Origin: DATGPD01 sp031423015
GTDB lineage: Bacteria; Planctomycetota; UBA1135; UBA2386
Direction of reading: 5' to 3'
Length of the DNA stretch: 64,000 nucleotides
Assembly: GCA_031423015.1 (NCBI GenBank)
Contig: JANPER010000046.1
Span: forward strand, 1 to 64,000
Shown here: positions 16,053-24,215 of the stretch, in pieces
Layout of the letters: each line of letters starts with the position of its first letter
Numbering within the stretch: the stretch's first letter is position 1
Position numbers and translations under genes: made by a program
The notes under the pieces: generated by a model
Databases searched by the model: none
Told to the model about the DNA's origin: nothing
Seen by the model: only the letters and a program-made list of their open reading frames with translations

Positions 16053-18304
16053 AGATCGCCTGCGTCGGCGCGGGCCCGGCGTCGCTCTACTTCGCGATCC
16101 TGATCCGCAAGGCGTTCCCCGCCGTCGAGGTCGACATCTTCGAGCGCAATCGGCACGACGACACGTTTGGCTGGGGCGTGGTGTTCTCCGACGAGACGCT
16201 CGGCAACTTCGAGGTCGCCGATCCCGAGACCTACGGCGCGATCCGCGCCGCGTTTCGCAACTGGACCGACATCGACACCTACTTCGGTGGCGAGCGCACG
16301 ACGTCGACGGGCCACGGTTTCTGCGGCATGTCGCGCCAGAAGCTGCTGCTCATCTTGCAGGCGCGCGCGCGGCAGCTCGGCGTGCGGATGCACTTCGAGC
16401 GCGAAGTCCGCACACTGTCTGATCTCGGCGCCGCCGACCTGATCGTTGCCGCCGACGGCATCAACAGCATGGTGCGGGCAGCGCATCAAGACGTGTTCCA
16501 AGCGCAGCTCGACTGGCGCCAGTGCAAGTTCGCGTGGTTCGGCACCGACAAGGAACTGACCGCGTTCACGTTCGTGTTCGCGCCGACCGAGCACGGCCTG
16601 TTCCAAGTGCACGCGTATCCGTTCGACCGCGGCCTGTCGACCTGGATCGTCGAGTGCCACGAGGACACCTGGAAGAAGGCGGGCCTCGACCAGGCAGATG
16701 AGGCCACGAGCGTGCAGTTCTGCGAGCGACTGTTCGCCGATCACCTGCGCGGCCACCGCCTCCTGGTCAACAAGTCGGTGTGGCGCTCGTTCCCCACGGT
16801 CACCTGCAAGACCTGGCGACACTGCAACATCGTGCTGCTCGGCGACGCCGCGCACACCGCACACTTCTCGATCGGCTCGGGCACCAAGCTCGCGATGGAA
16901 GACTCGATCGCGTTGGCGACCGCGCTGACCGCATCGCGAATGCAGGACATCCCGGGCGCCCTGGCCGCCTACGAGACAGCGCGCTACGTCGACGTGCTGA
17001 AGACGCAGCGCGCGGCGCAGACCAGCCTCGAGTGGTTCGAGAACTCGGCGCGCTACATGCAGCAACCGCCGCTCGCGCTCACCTTCAACCTGATGACGCG
17101 CAGCAAGCAGATCACGTGGGACAACTTGGGCAAGCGCGATCCTGCTTTGGTGCGGCGCGTGCGCGACGACTTTGCTGCGCGTGCCGGGGCGCCCAAGCAG
17201 TCCGACGGCCAGTGGCCGGTGCCGGTGTTCACGCCGTTCAAGCTGCGCCAACTCGAGCTGCGCAATCGCATCGTCGTGAGCCCGATGTGCCAGTACTCGG
17301 CGGTCGACGGCACGCCTGACGATTGGCACCTCGTGCACCTCGGCAGTCGCGCCGTCGGCGGCGCTGCCCTGGTGATCTGCGAGATGACGAACGTGACGGC
17401 GCAGGGCCGCATCACGCTCGGGTGCACGGGGATGTACCGCGAGGAACACGGGCCAGCCTGGCGCCGGATCGTCGACTTCGTGCACACGCACACGGGTGCC
17501 AAGATCGGCATGCAGTTGGCGCACGCCGGTCGCAAGGGCTCGGTGTCGCACCCATGGAACAACGACGACGACCCGCTGCCGCAGGCACAGGCCTGGGAAA
17601 CGCTAGCGCCGTCAGCGATCCCGTTCCGACCGCACTGGCGCACGCCGCGGGCGATGACGCGCGCCGACATGGACGCGGTGCGCGATGCCTTCGTGCGCGC
17701 CGCGCGCTGGAGCGCCGACGCTGGCTTCGACCTCCTCGAGCTGCACATGGCGCACGGCTACCTGCTGTCGAGCTTCCTGTCGCCGCTGAGCAACCAGCGC
17801 ACCGACGCGTACGGCGGTTCGCTCGACCGCCGCATGCGCTTTCCGCTCGAGGTCTTCGCGGCTGTGCGGCAAGCCTGGCCAACGCACCAACCGATCAGCG
17901 TGCGCGTGTCGGCGACCGACTGGCTGGGCGCCGCCGGGATGACGCCACAAGACACCGTGGTGTTGGCGCGCGCGCTCAAGGCACTCGGCGCCGACCTCAT
18001 CGACGTGTCGACGGCCGGCAACGTGGCGGAGTCAACCCCCGACTACGGTCGCATGTACCAGGTGCCGTTCGCCGAGCAGGTCCGCTTCGAGGTCGGTATG
18101 CCCGTCATGGCCGTTGGCGCCATCCTCGGCTCCGACCACTGCAACACGATCCTCGCCGCTGGCCGCGCCGACCTGTGTTGCATGGCGCGCCCCCACCTCG
18201 GCAATCCGTACCTCACGCTGCACGCCGCGGCGAAGTACGGGTTCGTGGATCAAGCCTGGCCGGGCCAGTACCTCGCCGGTCGAGGCGCCCCGGATCTGCG
18301 CTGA
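16049..18304 (+). CDS. Fused FAD monooxygenase/NADH:flavin oxidoreductase (salicylyl-CoA 5-hydroxylase type)
   Basis: Two-domain enzyme of 751 residues. The front half (about 1-380) is a flavin monooxygenase starting 'MKIACVGAGPASLYFAIL' with 'LLGDAAHTAHFSIGSG'. The back half (about 390-751) is an Old Yellow Enzyme-type FMN barrel with 'SPMCQYSA', 'LELHMAHGYLLSSFLSP' and 'SNQRTDAYGG'. This fusion is known from salicylyl-CoA 5-hydroxylase and 2-aminobenzoyl-CoA monooxygenase/reductase, which work in aerobic degradation of CoA-activated aromatics. The exact substrate cannot be assigned. No aryl-CoA ligase or ring-cleavage gene is adjacent. The start overlaps the reductase stop. Confidence 0.9.
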   Translation: MKIACVGAGPASLYFAILIRKAFPAVEVDIFERNRHDDTFGWGVVFSDETLGNFEVADPETYGAIRAAFRNWTDIDTYFGGERTTSTGHGFCGMSRQKLLLILQARARQLGVRMHFEREVRTLSDLGAADLIVAADGINSMVRAAHQDVFQAQLDWRQCKFAWFGTDKELTAFTFVFAPTEHGLFQVHAYPFDRGLSTWIVECHEDTWKKAGLDQADEATSVQFCERLFADHLRGHRLLVNKSVWRSFPTVTCKTWRHCNIVLLGDAAHTAHFSIGSGTKLAMEDSIALATALTASRMQDIPGALAAYETARYVDVLKTQRAAQTSLEWFENSARYMQQPPLALTFNLMTRSKQITWDNLGKRDPALVRRVRDDFAARAGAPKQSDGQWPVPVFTPFKLRQLELRNRIVVSPMCQYSAVDGTPDDWHLVHLGSRAVGGAALVICEMTNVTAQGRITLGCTGMYREEHGPAWRRIVDFVHTHTGAKIGMQLAHAGRKGSVSHPWNNDDDPLPQAQAWETLAPSAIPFRPHWRTPRAMTRADMDAVRDAFVRAARWSADAGFDLLELHMAHGYLLSSFLSPLSNQRTDAYGGSLDRRMRFPLEVFAAVRQAWPTHQPISVRVSATDWLGAAGMTPQDTVVLARALKALGADLIDVSTAGNVAESTPDYGRMYQVPFAEQVRFEVGMPVMAVGAILGSDHCNTILAAGRADLCCMARPHLGNPYLTLHAAAKYGFVDQAWPGQYLAGRGAPDLR

Positions 18305-18398
18305 TTCTGCCGCTTGCGGCGGTGGGCGATCACCGATGGATTGGCACCGCGAACGACAGCAGGCCCCAGTCGTAGCTGCCGTCGACAATCGCCAATCA

Positions 18399-18460
18399 GC
18401 TGCTTTCCAAGGTCATCACCGAAATCGCTGTTCGGTTCCAGCGGAGGAGTTTCACTTGCG
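18399..18460 (+). repeat. Direct repeat, copy 1, bounding a toxin-antitoxin cassette
   Basis: Shares GCTGCTTTCCAAGGTCA, then CCGAAATC, and finally TCACTTGCG with 19203-19254; between these blocks the copies differ in length by about ten bases. The last block contains the stop codon of the RelE/ParE toxin, just as in copy 2 it contains the stop codon of the 802-residue Ig-repeat protein. Confidence 0.6.
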
Positions 18461-18745
18461 ACCTCGCCATGTCTCGGGATCGCGATGTAGATGGAGGATG
18501 GCGAATACGGTCACATCACCGTCACCGACGACAAAGAAGACCCCGTATGGAAAGCGGCCGAGCATCGCACGCCGGATCTGCGATTCCACTTCCGGGAACT
18601 GCCGGGGTGACTCTTGAATGCGCGCCACCACCCGATCGAAATCAGCCTCGAACGACCGACCGAGCCCTTCTCGTTCGATTTCATACCAGACGGCAGCATC
18701 GAAGAGATCGACCTCCGCTCGGGGTAGGAGGATGAGCGACTTCAC
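18452..18745 (-). CDS. RelE/ParE-family toxin
   Basis: Toxin of 97 residues. The pattern 'LLPRAEVDLFDAAVWYE', 'FEADFDRVVARIQESPRQFP' and 'RRAMLGRFPYGVFFVVGDG' is typical of RelE/ParE plasmid-stabilisation toxins, which either cut ribosome-bound mRNA or poison gyrase. The ParE/RelE choice cannot be settled from the sequence. Its ATG overlaps the antitoxin stop by four bases, the usual coupled arrangement. The final 'GRK' and stop come from a repeated DNA segment also found at the end of the neighbouring gene. Confidence 0.9.
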   Translation of the reverse strand: MKSLILLPRAEVDLFDAAVWYEIEREGLGRSFEADFDRVVARIQESPRQFPEVESQIRRAMLGRFPYGVFFVVGDGDVTVFAILHLHRDPETWRGRK

Positions 18746-18990
18746 CTTCGGATTTTGTCGAGCTCGGCGCGAAGATCCTTTCGAACCTCAATCCACGAGC
18801 GGCCGTTACCGGCGTTTCCAGCACGATACTCGGCCAGGCGCTCAGCCAGAATCTTGCGGTGCCAATCCGGAACCGGAAGGCTCTCAGGATGGGCGAGCAC
18901 TCGGCCCCATAGACCATTGATGTAGTCGATCTGCTCCTCGGCAGACATCTCGTCGAATCCCGGTGGAGGTAGCTTTGGTGCTGCAGCCAT
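18742..18990 (-). CDS. Addiction-module antitoxin (PF09720-type)
   Basis: Antitoxin of 82 residues. It has the 'MSAEEQIDYINGLW' helix and the C-terminal 'DWHRKILAERLAEYRAG' segment characteristic of the short acidic antitoxins that accompany RelE/ParE toxins. It neutralises the downstream toxin and usually represses the operon. The start at 18990 is supported by an extended -10 element six bases upstream. Confidence 0.85.
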   Translation of the reverse strand: MAAAPKLPPPGFDEMSAEEQIDYINGLWGRVLAHPESLPVPDWHRKILAERLAEYRAGNAGNGRSWIEVRKDLRAELDKIRR

Positions 18991-18996
18991 GCCACC

Positions 18997-19005
18997 AGCA
19001 TACCA
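18997..19005 (-). promoter_or_regulatory. Extended -10 promoter of the toxin-antitoxin operon
   Basis: On the minus strand TGG is followed by TATGCT, an extended -10 of the TGn type. It ends six bases before the antitoxin ATG, predicting a leaderless message. No strong -35 is seen. Confidence 0.4.
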
Positions 19006-19074
19006 AGATCGTCCTGCGACCGACGCCTCCGTCGACGCCGCGCTAGTGTGGTGCGTCATGCAGATGGGGCATCA

Positions 19075-19179
19075 AGAAACGAACCACAGAGATGAGAAGA
19101 CAGAACGAAGGCGTTGTGCCTCTCCGTGATCTCTGTGTGCTCGGTGGTTCTTCTCTGGCCTGAGGCGAAGCCGCGCTAG
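19075..19179 (+). repeat. ACCACAGAG-type palindromic repeat, copy 1
   Basis: Starts with AACCACAGAG and ends with CTCGGTGGTTCTTCTCTGG followed by GAGGCGAAGCC and CTAG. The reverse complement matches 31776-31900 over nearly its whole length. The arms can fold on each other (AACCAC with GTGGTT). It lies between the toxin-antitoxin promoter and the end of the Ig-repeat gene. Confidence 0.7.
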
Positions 19180-19202
19180 GGCATTGGCATGCAGTTCAAT
19201 TG

Positions 19203-19254
19203 GCTGCTTTCCAAGGTCACCGCCGAAATCCGCGGCCGCTCGACCTCACTTGCG
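19203..19254 (+). repeat. Direct repeat, copy 2, bounding a toxin-antitoxin cassette
   Basis: Second copy of the segment at 18399-18460, in the same orientation. It ends in TCACTTGCG, which encodes the last codons and stop of the Ig-repeat protein on the minus strand. Confidence 0.6.
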
Positions 19255-21654
19255 GCGCGGCGGAGTACTGGCAGGCGGCTTCGGCTTGGCGGGTGGCTTC
19301 GGCTTGCGCGCGAGCTGCACGCGCACGTCGACCGGCTGCGGCGCAAAGGCGTCGACGCCACGCACGACCTGCACATGCGTATTGGGGCCGCGCACGCGCA
19401 GCTCGAAGCGCGACAACGCCAGGCCGTCCCACCCCCAGGTCCCACGCTCCGCCGCCGCCTCGCTCGGCGCGAGCGCCGCGGCCGCGGTGATTCCCTGCGT
19501 GTCGACCAACTCGACGCGCACCAGACCCGCGCGAAACGGCTTCCCGCGCTCGTCGACCACCCGCAGGCGCAGCGATGCGGCCCGTTGCAAGGTCACTTGG
19601 TGCAGATCGCGCACCTGACCCGACAACACGATCACCCCGGGCATGGCGAGCGGTTGATAGCCGCGCGCCTGCAAGCGCAGGTCGACCCGGCCGGCCGGGA
19701 TGCCGCGCAAGCTGTAGCTGCCGTCGGCGTAGCTCACGCGACGGCCGTCGACCCCGGCGAACTGCACACCGGCGACTGCTTGGCGGGTGCTCGGGTCGAT
19801 GACCTCGAGCGCGATGATGCCAGTGCCGGCGGGCATCATCGCCTCGACGGGCACGCGCAGCAGGTTGCGCTGCGGGATGCGCACCCGTTGTGGAGTCTGC
19901 TGCACGACGTCGGGACCGCGCACGTCGACCAGGTAGTCACCCTCGGTCAGCTCGGCGATCGAGAAGCGCCCGAGATCGTCGGTCATCGCCCCGGCGTTCT
20001 GTCCCTTGCCAGCGACCTCGCGCACCGAGACCCGCGCTGCCCCTTGTCCCACGTCGGCGCCGCGCGCCACCACGACACCTTCGAGGACGAAGGCGCGCGC
20101 CAAGCGCAGCTCGCCCGCGTCGGTCTCGGGGCGATCGTCGGCCACCTTGACGTCGATACCGGCAGGAGCGTGGTCGGCGGCGCGCGCCTCGACGCGATAC
20201 TGGAAGGCGGCGACCTCGTCGAAGCGGAACGTGCCATCGGCTGACGTCAGCACCATGCGCGCGAATCGTTCCGCGCCGAGCTTGGGGACGAGGTTCACCT
20301 CGGCGCCCGCGAGCGGGGTGCCCAGCGCCGATCGCACGCGACCGCGCACGGCGACGCCGCGCTTCATCTCGATCTCGATCCCTTCGCGCACCTCGCCGGC
20401 AGCGACCTTGCCCAGCAGCGTGCCGCCCGGGCCACGACCAGGCTTGCTCGCGACCAGCAAAAGCCCGTCGCGCGGCGCCACCTGGATCTCGAAGCGACCC
20501 TGCGCGTCAGTGGGGACTGCGTTGAGGAAGTGCAGGCCGTTGTCGCCAAAGCCCAAGGTGACCTCGGCGTCGCCCACCGGCTGGTGCGCCGCGTCCACCA
20601 CGACCCCGCGCACGATCGCGGCACGAATGAGCGCCAACTCCACGTGCACGTCGCCGTCGGATGACACCACCTCCTGCTCGTGCGCGCGCGCGGCGTGCGT
20701 GCTGGTGTCAGCGCGCACTCGAATGCGGCCCGGTGCGACGCCTGAGAACACGAACCGCCCCGCCGCGTCGGTGCGCATTCTCTGCTCATGGTCGAAGCCA
20801 TACACGCCACCGCCGCGCGAGTCCCAACGCAGGCGCACGTCGGCGGCCGCGATGGGCTGCAGCATCGCAGCGTCGCGGACGGTGCCGGACACCGTCGTGC
20901 CCTTGGCCATGGTGAACGCGTGCACGTTGTCCCCGGGCGCCAAGAACAAACCCGCCACCATGCTGGCACGCACCAAGCCGGTGCTCGCCTCGGAGGTCAG
21001 CGCGACGTCGTAGGTTCCCGAACGGATCTCGTCGAGCACGACCGATCCCTCCATGCCGGTGACGGCATCGACCCGCGTCCGCCCGCGGACTGCTACGCGC
21101 ACCCCGGCCACCTTGGCGCCGCCGGCATCCTGCACGCTGGCCAAGAGCCGCGCCGCGCGCACCATGGCAATGGTGGCCGCCGAACCGAACGGATGATCGA
21201 CGCGACCTGTCGGCAGATGGCCCGGCGCGCGGGCCCGCAGACTCATTGTGGCGGCCTCTGGCAAGCGGACGGTCGCCTTGCCGAACGCATCCGTCGTGCG
21301 ACGATCGGTGGCACCGGCGGCGGTCGCCTCCACCACCGCTCCCGGCAGGGCAACGCCCTGCGCATCGAGCACCAGGACCTCACCCGCGTTCAGGCGGGCG
21401 CGACCGTCGTCTTCGGCGAACGCCTCGTGGCGCGTGAACGGCGCGTCGGGCGCCTCGCCGGTCAGCGTCGCGCCCTCGGCATGTGCAGCGTCATCCGCAG
21501 CGACTAGCTCCGCCGCGGCGGCATCACCTTCAACTTGCCCACTCGCGGTGGCCAATGCGCCGCCACCAGTCGGCGTCAACACGAACCAAGCTGCCACGGC
21601 AGCTACGGTGCACAGAGCGGCAACGACCAGGCCGCGCGTGCACGACACCCTCAC
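19246..21654 (-). CDS. Membrane-anchored carboxypeptidase-regulatory-like (Ig-like) repeat protein, sigma partner
   Basis: Protein of 802 residues. One hydrophobic segment at about 7-26 acts as signal anchor. The rest is a chain of about seven carboxypeptidase-regulatory-like beta-sandwich domains, each with the pattern 'V.G.V.D..G.P..GA.V' and 'D..GRF.....': examples are 'GVALPGAVVEATAAG' and 'VRGVVVDAAHQPVGDAEV'. The C-terminus is proline/lysine-rich ('RKPKPPAKPKPPAS'). No catalytic motif is seen. The GTG start overlaps the stop of the ECF sigma gene (GTGA). The same order, sigma then membrane segment then Ig domains, is fused in one protein at 32485-36060. A role as envelope sensor or tether for the sigma factor is inferred. 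Confidence 0.8.
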   Translation of the reverse strand: MRVSCTRGLVVAALCTVAAVAAWFVLTPTGGGALATASGQVEGDAAAAELVAADDAAHAEGATLTGEAPDAPFTRHEAFAEDDGRARLNAGEVLVLDAQGVALPGAVVEATAAGATDRRTTDAFGKATVRLPEAATMSLRARAPGHLPTGRVDHPFGSAATIAMVRAARLLASVQDAGGAKVAGVRVAVRGRTRVDAVTGMEGSVVLDEIRSGTYDVALTSEASTGLVRASMVAGLFLAPGDNVHAFTMAKGTTVSGTVRDAAMLQPIAAADVRLRWDSRGGGVYGFDHEQRMRTDAAGRFVFSGVAPGRIRVRADTSTHAARAHEQEVVSSDGDVHVELALIRAAIVRGVVVDAAHQPVGDAEVTLGFGDNGLHFLNAVPTDAQGRFEIQVAPRDGLLLVASKPGRGPGGTLLGKVAAGEVREGIEIEMKRGVAVRGRVRSALGTPLAGAEVNLVPKLGAERFARMVLTSADGTFRFDEVAAFQYRVEARAADHAPAGIDVKVADDRPETDAGELRLARAFVLEGVVVARGADVGQGAARVSVREVAGKGQNAGAMTDDLGRFSIAELTEGDYLVDVRGPDVVQQTPQRVRIPQRNLLRVPVEAMMPAGTGIIALEVIDPSTRQAVAGVQFAGVDGRRVSYADGSYSLRGIPAGRVDLRLQARGYQPLAMPGVIVLSGQVRDLHQVTLQRAASLRLRVVDERGKPFRAGLVRVELVDTQGITAAAALAPSEAAAERGTWGWDGLALSRFELRVRGPNTHVQVVRGVDAFAPQPVDVRVQLARKPKPPAKPKPPASTPPRRK

Positions 21655-22256
21655 GGCGTACCCTCCAGGAGCGCGGCGAGGCGGGCCAGCGCACGACTCA
21701 ACTGCACGCGCACGGCACCGTCGCTTTGGCCAGTTTGTTCGGCGATCTCGGCCGAACTCAGCCCGACGACACGCGACAAGAGCACCACCTCACGGTAGGT
21801 CTCGGGCAACGCATCGATGGCGGTCTCGATCCGTGTGACACCCTCGCGCGCCACCAATTCCTGGGTCGGCGACAGCATGGTGCCGTAGGCATGCCCCAAG
21901 GCGGCATCGCCCGCGGTGCCTTGCACCTCGCGGCGCACGTCGCGCTTGCCGGCGATCAGCACGTTCTTGTGGTTGCGGATCTTGTTGAGGGCAAGCGCGA
22001 ACAGCCAGTTGCGGAACGAGCCCTCGTTGCGCCATTCGAACTGGCCGAGGCTCTGCAGCGCCTGCCGGCACGCAGTCTGCACCAGGTCAGAATCCGCCTC
22101 GCGCGCGCGCAGCACCTGATCGGAGCGCAGCCGCACGAACGCCCGCAGCACCGGCAAGTAGCGGCGAATCAACGCATCGGCGGCGCCCCCGTCGCCGTCT
22201 TGCGCCGCGGCGACGAGCTGCTGGGTCGGGGCCTCGACCGGGGATTCGCGCGTCAT
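21651..22256 (-). CDS. ECF-type sigma factor coupled to an Ig-repeat membrane protein
   Basis: Sigma factor of 201 residues. Region 2 includes 'RRYLPVLRAFVRLRSD', 'ADSDLVQTACRQALQSL' and 'SFRNWLFALALNKIRNH'; region 4 includes 'ALPETYREVVLLSRVVGLS' and 'EIAEQTGQSDGAVRVQLSRALARL'. It sits first in a two-gene unit with the membrane Ig-repeat gene, sharing a GTGA overlap. The promoter region is shared with the divergent secreted-protein gene, and TGTTACAGT occurs in front of both. A broken copy of this gene lies at 23738-24146. Confidence 0.92.
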   Translation of the reverse strand: MTRESPVEAPTQQLVAAAQDGDGGAADALIRRYLPVLRAFVRLRSDQVLRAREADSDLVQTACRQALQSLGQFEWRNEGSFRNWLFALALNKIRNHKNVLIAGKRDVRREVQGTAGDAALGHAYGTMLSPTQELVAREGVTRIETAIDALPETYREVVLLSRVVGLSSAEIAEQTGQSDGAVRVQLSRALARLAALLEGTP

Positions 22257-22265
22257 GGGCTCGGA

Positions 22266-22346
22266 ACTGTAACAACGAGGGCCGCGCGCGAATCACTCTG
22301 TGTGGTCTAGGCCGGGGCAAACCATTGGTGCCGGTTCTGTTACAGT
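22266..22346. promoter_or_regulatory. Paired TGTTACAGT motifs in a divergent promoter region
   Basis: TGTTACAGT occurs on the minus strand at 22266-22274, nine bases before the sigma gene ATG, and again on the plus strand at 22338-22346 in front of the secreted-protein gene. The motif is kept in the degenerate duplicate (24075-24083). It could be a -10-like element (TACAGT) or a binding site shared by both genes. Confidence 0.4.
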
Positions 22347-22431
22347 GCTGTCACCCGCGATTCCAACCCTTCGAGTTGCACGAGAAGACAGTGCCTCGAG
22401 GCAGCATCTCTTAACAGCACGGAGCATTGTC

Positions 22432-23652
22432 ATGTCGCCCTGGCATCACCTCGTCGTAGGTTTCGGAGTGGTCGCGACCGCCGCCGCGCAGCGCACTTGG
22501 ATCGTCGATGCTGCCAATGGGCCGGGAACCCATTTCACCGACATCCCGCCGGCGGTGGCCGCAGCGGTCGATGGCGACACCCTGCTGGTGCGCTCCGGCA
22601 CCTACACCCCGTTCACGACCAACAAGGGGATCGCTGTGCTCGGGACGCCCTCCGCGCTGGTGCAGACGCCGTCGTTCTTCCCCGGGATCATGGTGTCTGG
22701 GCTGCCAGCGGGCGCCGTGTTTCGCGCGCGTGGGCTGGTGCTCGGCGGCACGATCTCGCAGACGATGTCGCTGAACAGCAACGAGGGTGCCGTGCATTTG
22801 GAAGCGATCGAGTCGGCGGGTGGGCCGTTCCCACAGCCCAACGCCGCGATCGGCATAAGCTCGAGTCGGTTGGTGACCATCGTCGATTGCGGGCAACGAT
22901 CGATTCTCGCCGTCAACGTTGCCAGCTCGCGCGTCAGCATCGTCCATAGTCAGCTGCGCGGTCGATCGGCATTCAGCGATCCCCGCGCTGGCTCGTGGCC
23001 GGCCACGTCCGCACTCAGCATGGCGAGTGGCAGTGTGGTCGATGTCGCCGACTGCACCCTGCTCGGCGGCCGGGGTGCCTCGATTTGGCCGCACGTGGGC
23101 ACCTACTGGTCGAGCGCGCCGGCGATCAACCTCAGCAACCTGTTTGGCGATCCGACCCTGCGGTTGCGTGCGGGAACCGTCGGCTCCGCGAGTTCTGGAA
23201 TCGGGATCAACCCGGCAACGCCGATGTCGGCCATCGCGGGCATCGGCGTGGCGCAGGTCGACAGCCGCGTGGCCCTCGCCTCGTACGCCGGCGCGCCCCT
23301 GATAGACCCGGGTGTGCGGGCGACGATCGGTTTGGTGCCCGGCTTGAGCCTGGTCGGCGGCGGGTTGGGGAGCAATCTCGTGCTCACGCACCACGGGCAA
23401 GCCAATCAACCCTGTTTGGCGGGGCTCGGCGTGGTCGGCACGGTGCTGTCCTTCCCGTTTGGCGATCTGGTCCTCGACCTTGCCACCATGCAGACGCTCC
23501 CGCTCGTGTTCGCCGACGGCAGCGGCGTCGCAACCTGGACCGTGCCGCTGCCGAACAATCCCACGCTGGCTGGGGCAGCGTTCACCTGGCAGGTGGGCAG
23601 CGACGCAGGTGGACTGATGTTGTCGAATGCGGTGAGCGTGATCTTGCGCTGA
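22432..23652 (+). CDS. Secreted beta-helix-like protein with C-terminal planctomycete-type module
   Basis: Protein of 406 residues, function unknown. A signal peptide covers about 1-20. The next 250 residues look like a right-handed beta-helix: the start 'WIVDAANGPGTHFTDIPPAV' followed by 'DGDTLLVRSGTY' is the classical opening of pectate-lyase-like secreted proteins. The last 70 residues ('FADGSGVATWTVPLP', 'GAAFTWQVGSDAGG') resemble the terminal module of many large secreted proteins of Planctomycetota. A GGAG ribosome-binding site lies before the ATG. It is divergent from the ECF sigma gene. Confidence 0.65.
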   Translation: MSPWHHLVVGFGVVATAAAQRTWIVDAANGPGTHFTDIPPAVAAAVDGDTLLVRSGTYTPFTTNKGIAVLGTPSALVQTPSFFPGIMVSGLPAGAVFRARGLVLGGTISQTMSLNSNEGAVHLEAIESAGGPFPQPNAAIGISSSRLVTIVDCGQRSILAVNVASSRVSIVHSQLRGRSAFSDPRAGSWPATSALSMASGSVVDVADCTLLGGRGASIWPHVGTYWSSAPAINLSNLFGDPTLRLRAGTVGSASSGIGINPATPMSAIAGIGVAQVDSRVALASYAGAPLIDPGVRATIGLVPGLSLVGGGLGSNLVLTHHGQANQPCLAGLGVVGTVLSFPFGDLVLDLATMQTLPLVFADGSGVATWTVPLPNNPTLAGAAFTWQVGSDAGGLMLSNAVSVILR

Positions 23653-23737
23653 CGCGCTGGCCACCGGCGCTGTCGACGCTAGCCGAAGGGGCGCTCCATG
23701 AGGGGAAACATGCGTCGCGGGAGGGTAGGGAAGTTCG

Positions 23738-24146
23738 TGTCACGACCAGGCCGCGCGTGCACGCGGCACTCACGGCGTCCCCTCCGGCAGCGCGGCGAGG
23801 CGGGCCAGCGCCCGACTCAACTGCACGCGCACGGCACGGTCGGTTTGGCCGGTCTGCTCGGCGATCTCGACCGAACTCAGCCCGACGACACGCGACAAGA
23901 GCACCACTTCACGGTAGGTCTCTGGCAACGCATCGATGACGACATCGATCCGTGTGACACCCTCACGCGCCACCAATTCCTGCATCGGCGGCACCCCCGT
24001 CGCCGTCTTGCGCCGCGGCGACGAGCTGCTGGGTCGGGGCCTCGACCGGAGATTCTCGCATCATGGCGCCCGGAACTGTAACAACGAGGGCCGCGCGCGA
24101 ATCACTCTGTGTGGTCTAGCAGCCGGGGCAAACCATGGTGCCGGTG
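23738..24146 (-). pseudogene. Decayed duplicate of the ECF sigma gene with its promoter
   Basis: Aligns almost base for base with 21627-22333. From right to left it keeps the upstream region (including TGTTACAGT), the first 27 or so sigma codons ('RESPVEAPTQQLVAAAQDGD'), then lacks about 311 bases, and resumes with the last 70 codons ('LPETYREVVLLSRVVGLS') and the first codons of the partner gene ('ACTRGLVV'). The deletion junction at about 23982 shifts the frame and produces an early stop. An open frame from 23994 could still encode an isolated region 4 of 74 residues. Confidence 0.85.
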
Positions 24147-24215
24147 CCATCGTCGCCGCCCTGACCCCGAGCCGCGCCGCGGCTTGTGGCACAATGGCCC
24201 TCTCGCGTTCCTGCC

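Noticed and set aside
15608..17551. 647-codon open frame opposite the reductase/monooxygenase genes
   Set aside because: Antisense shadow of two well-conserved flavoenzymes, with no recognisable protein features.
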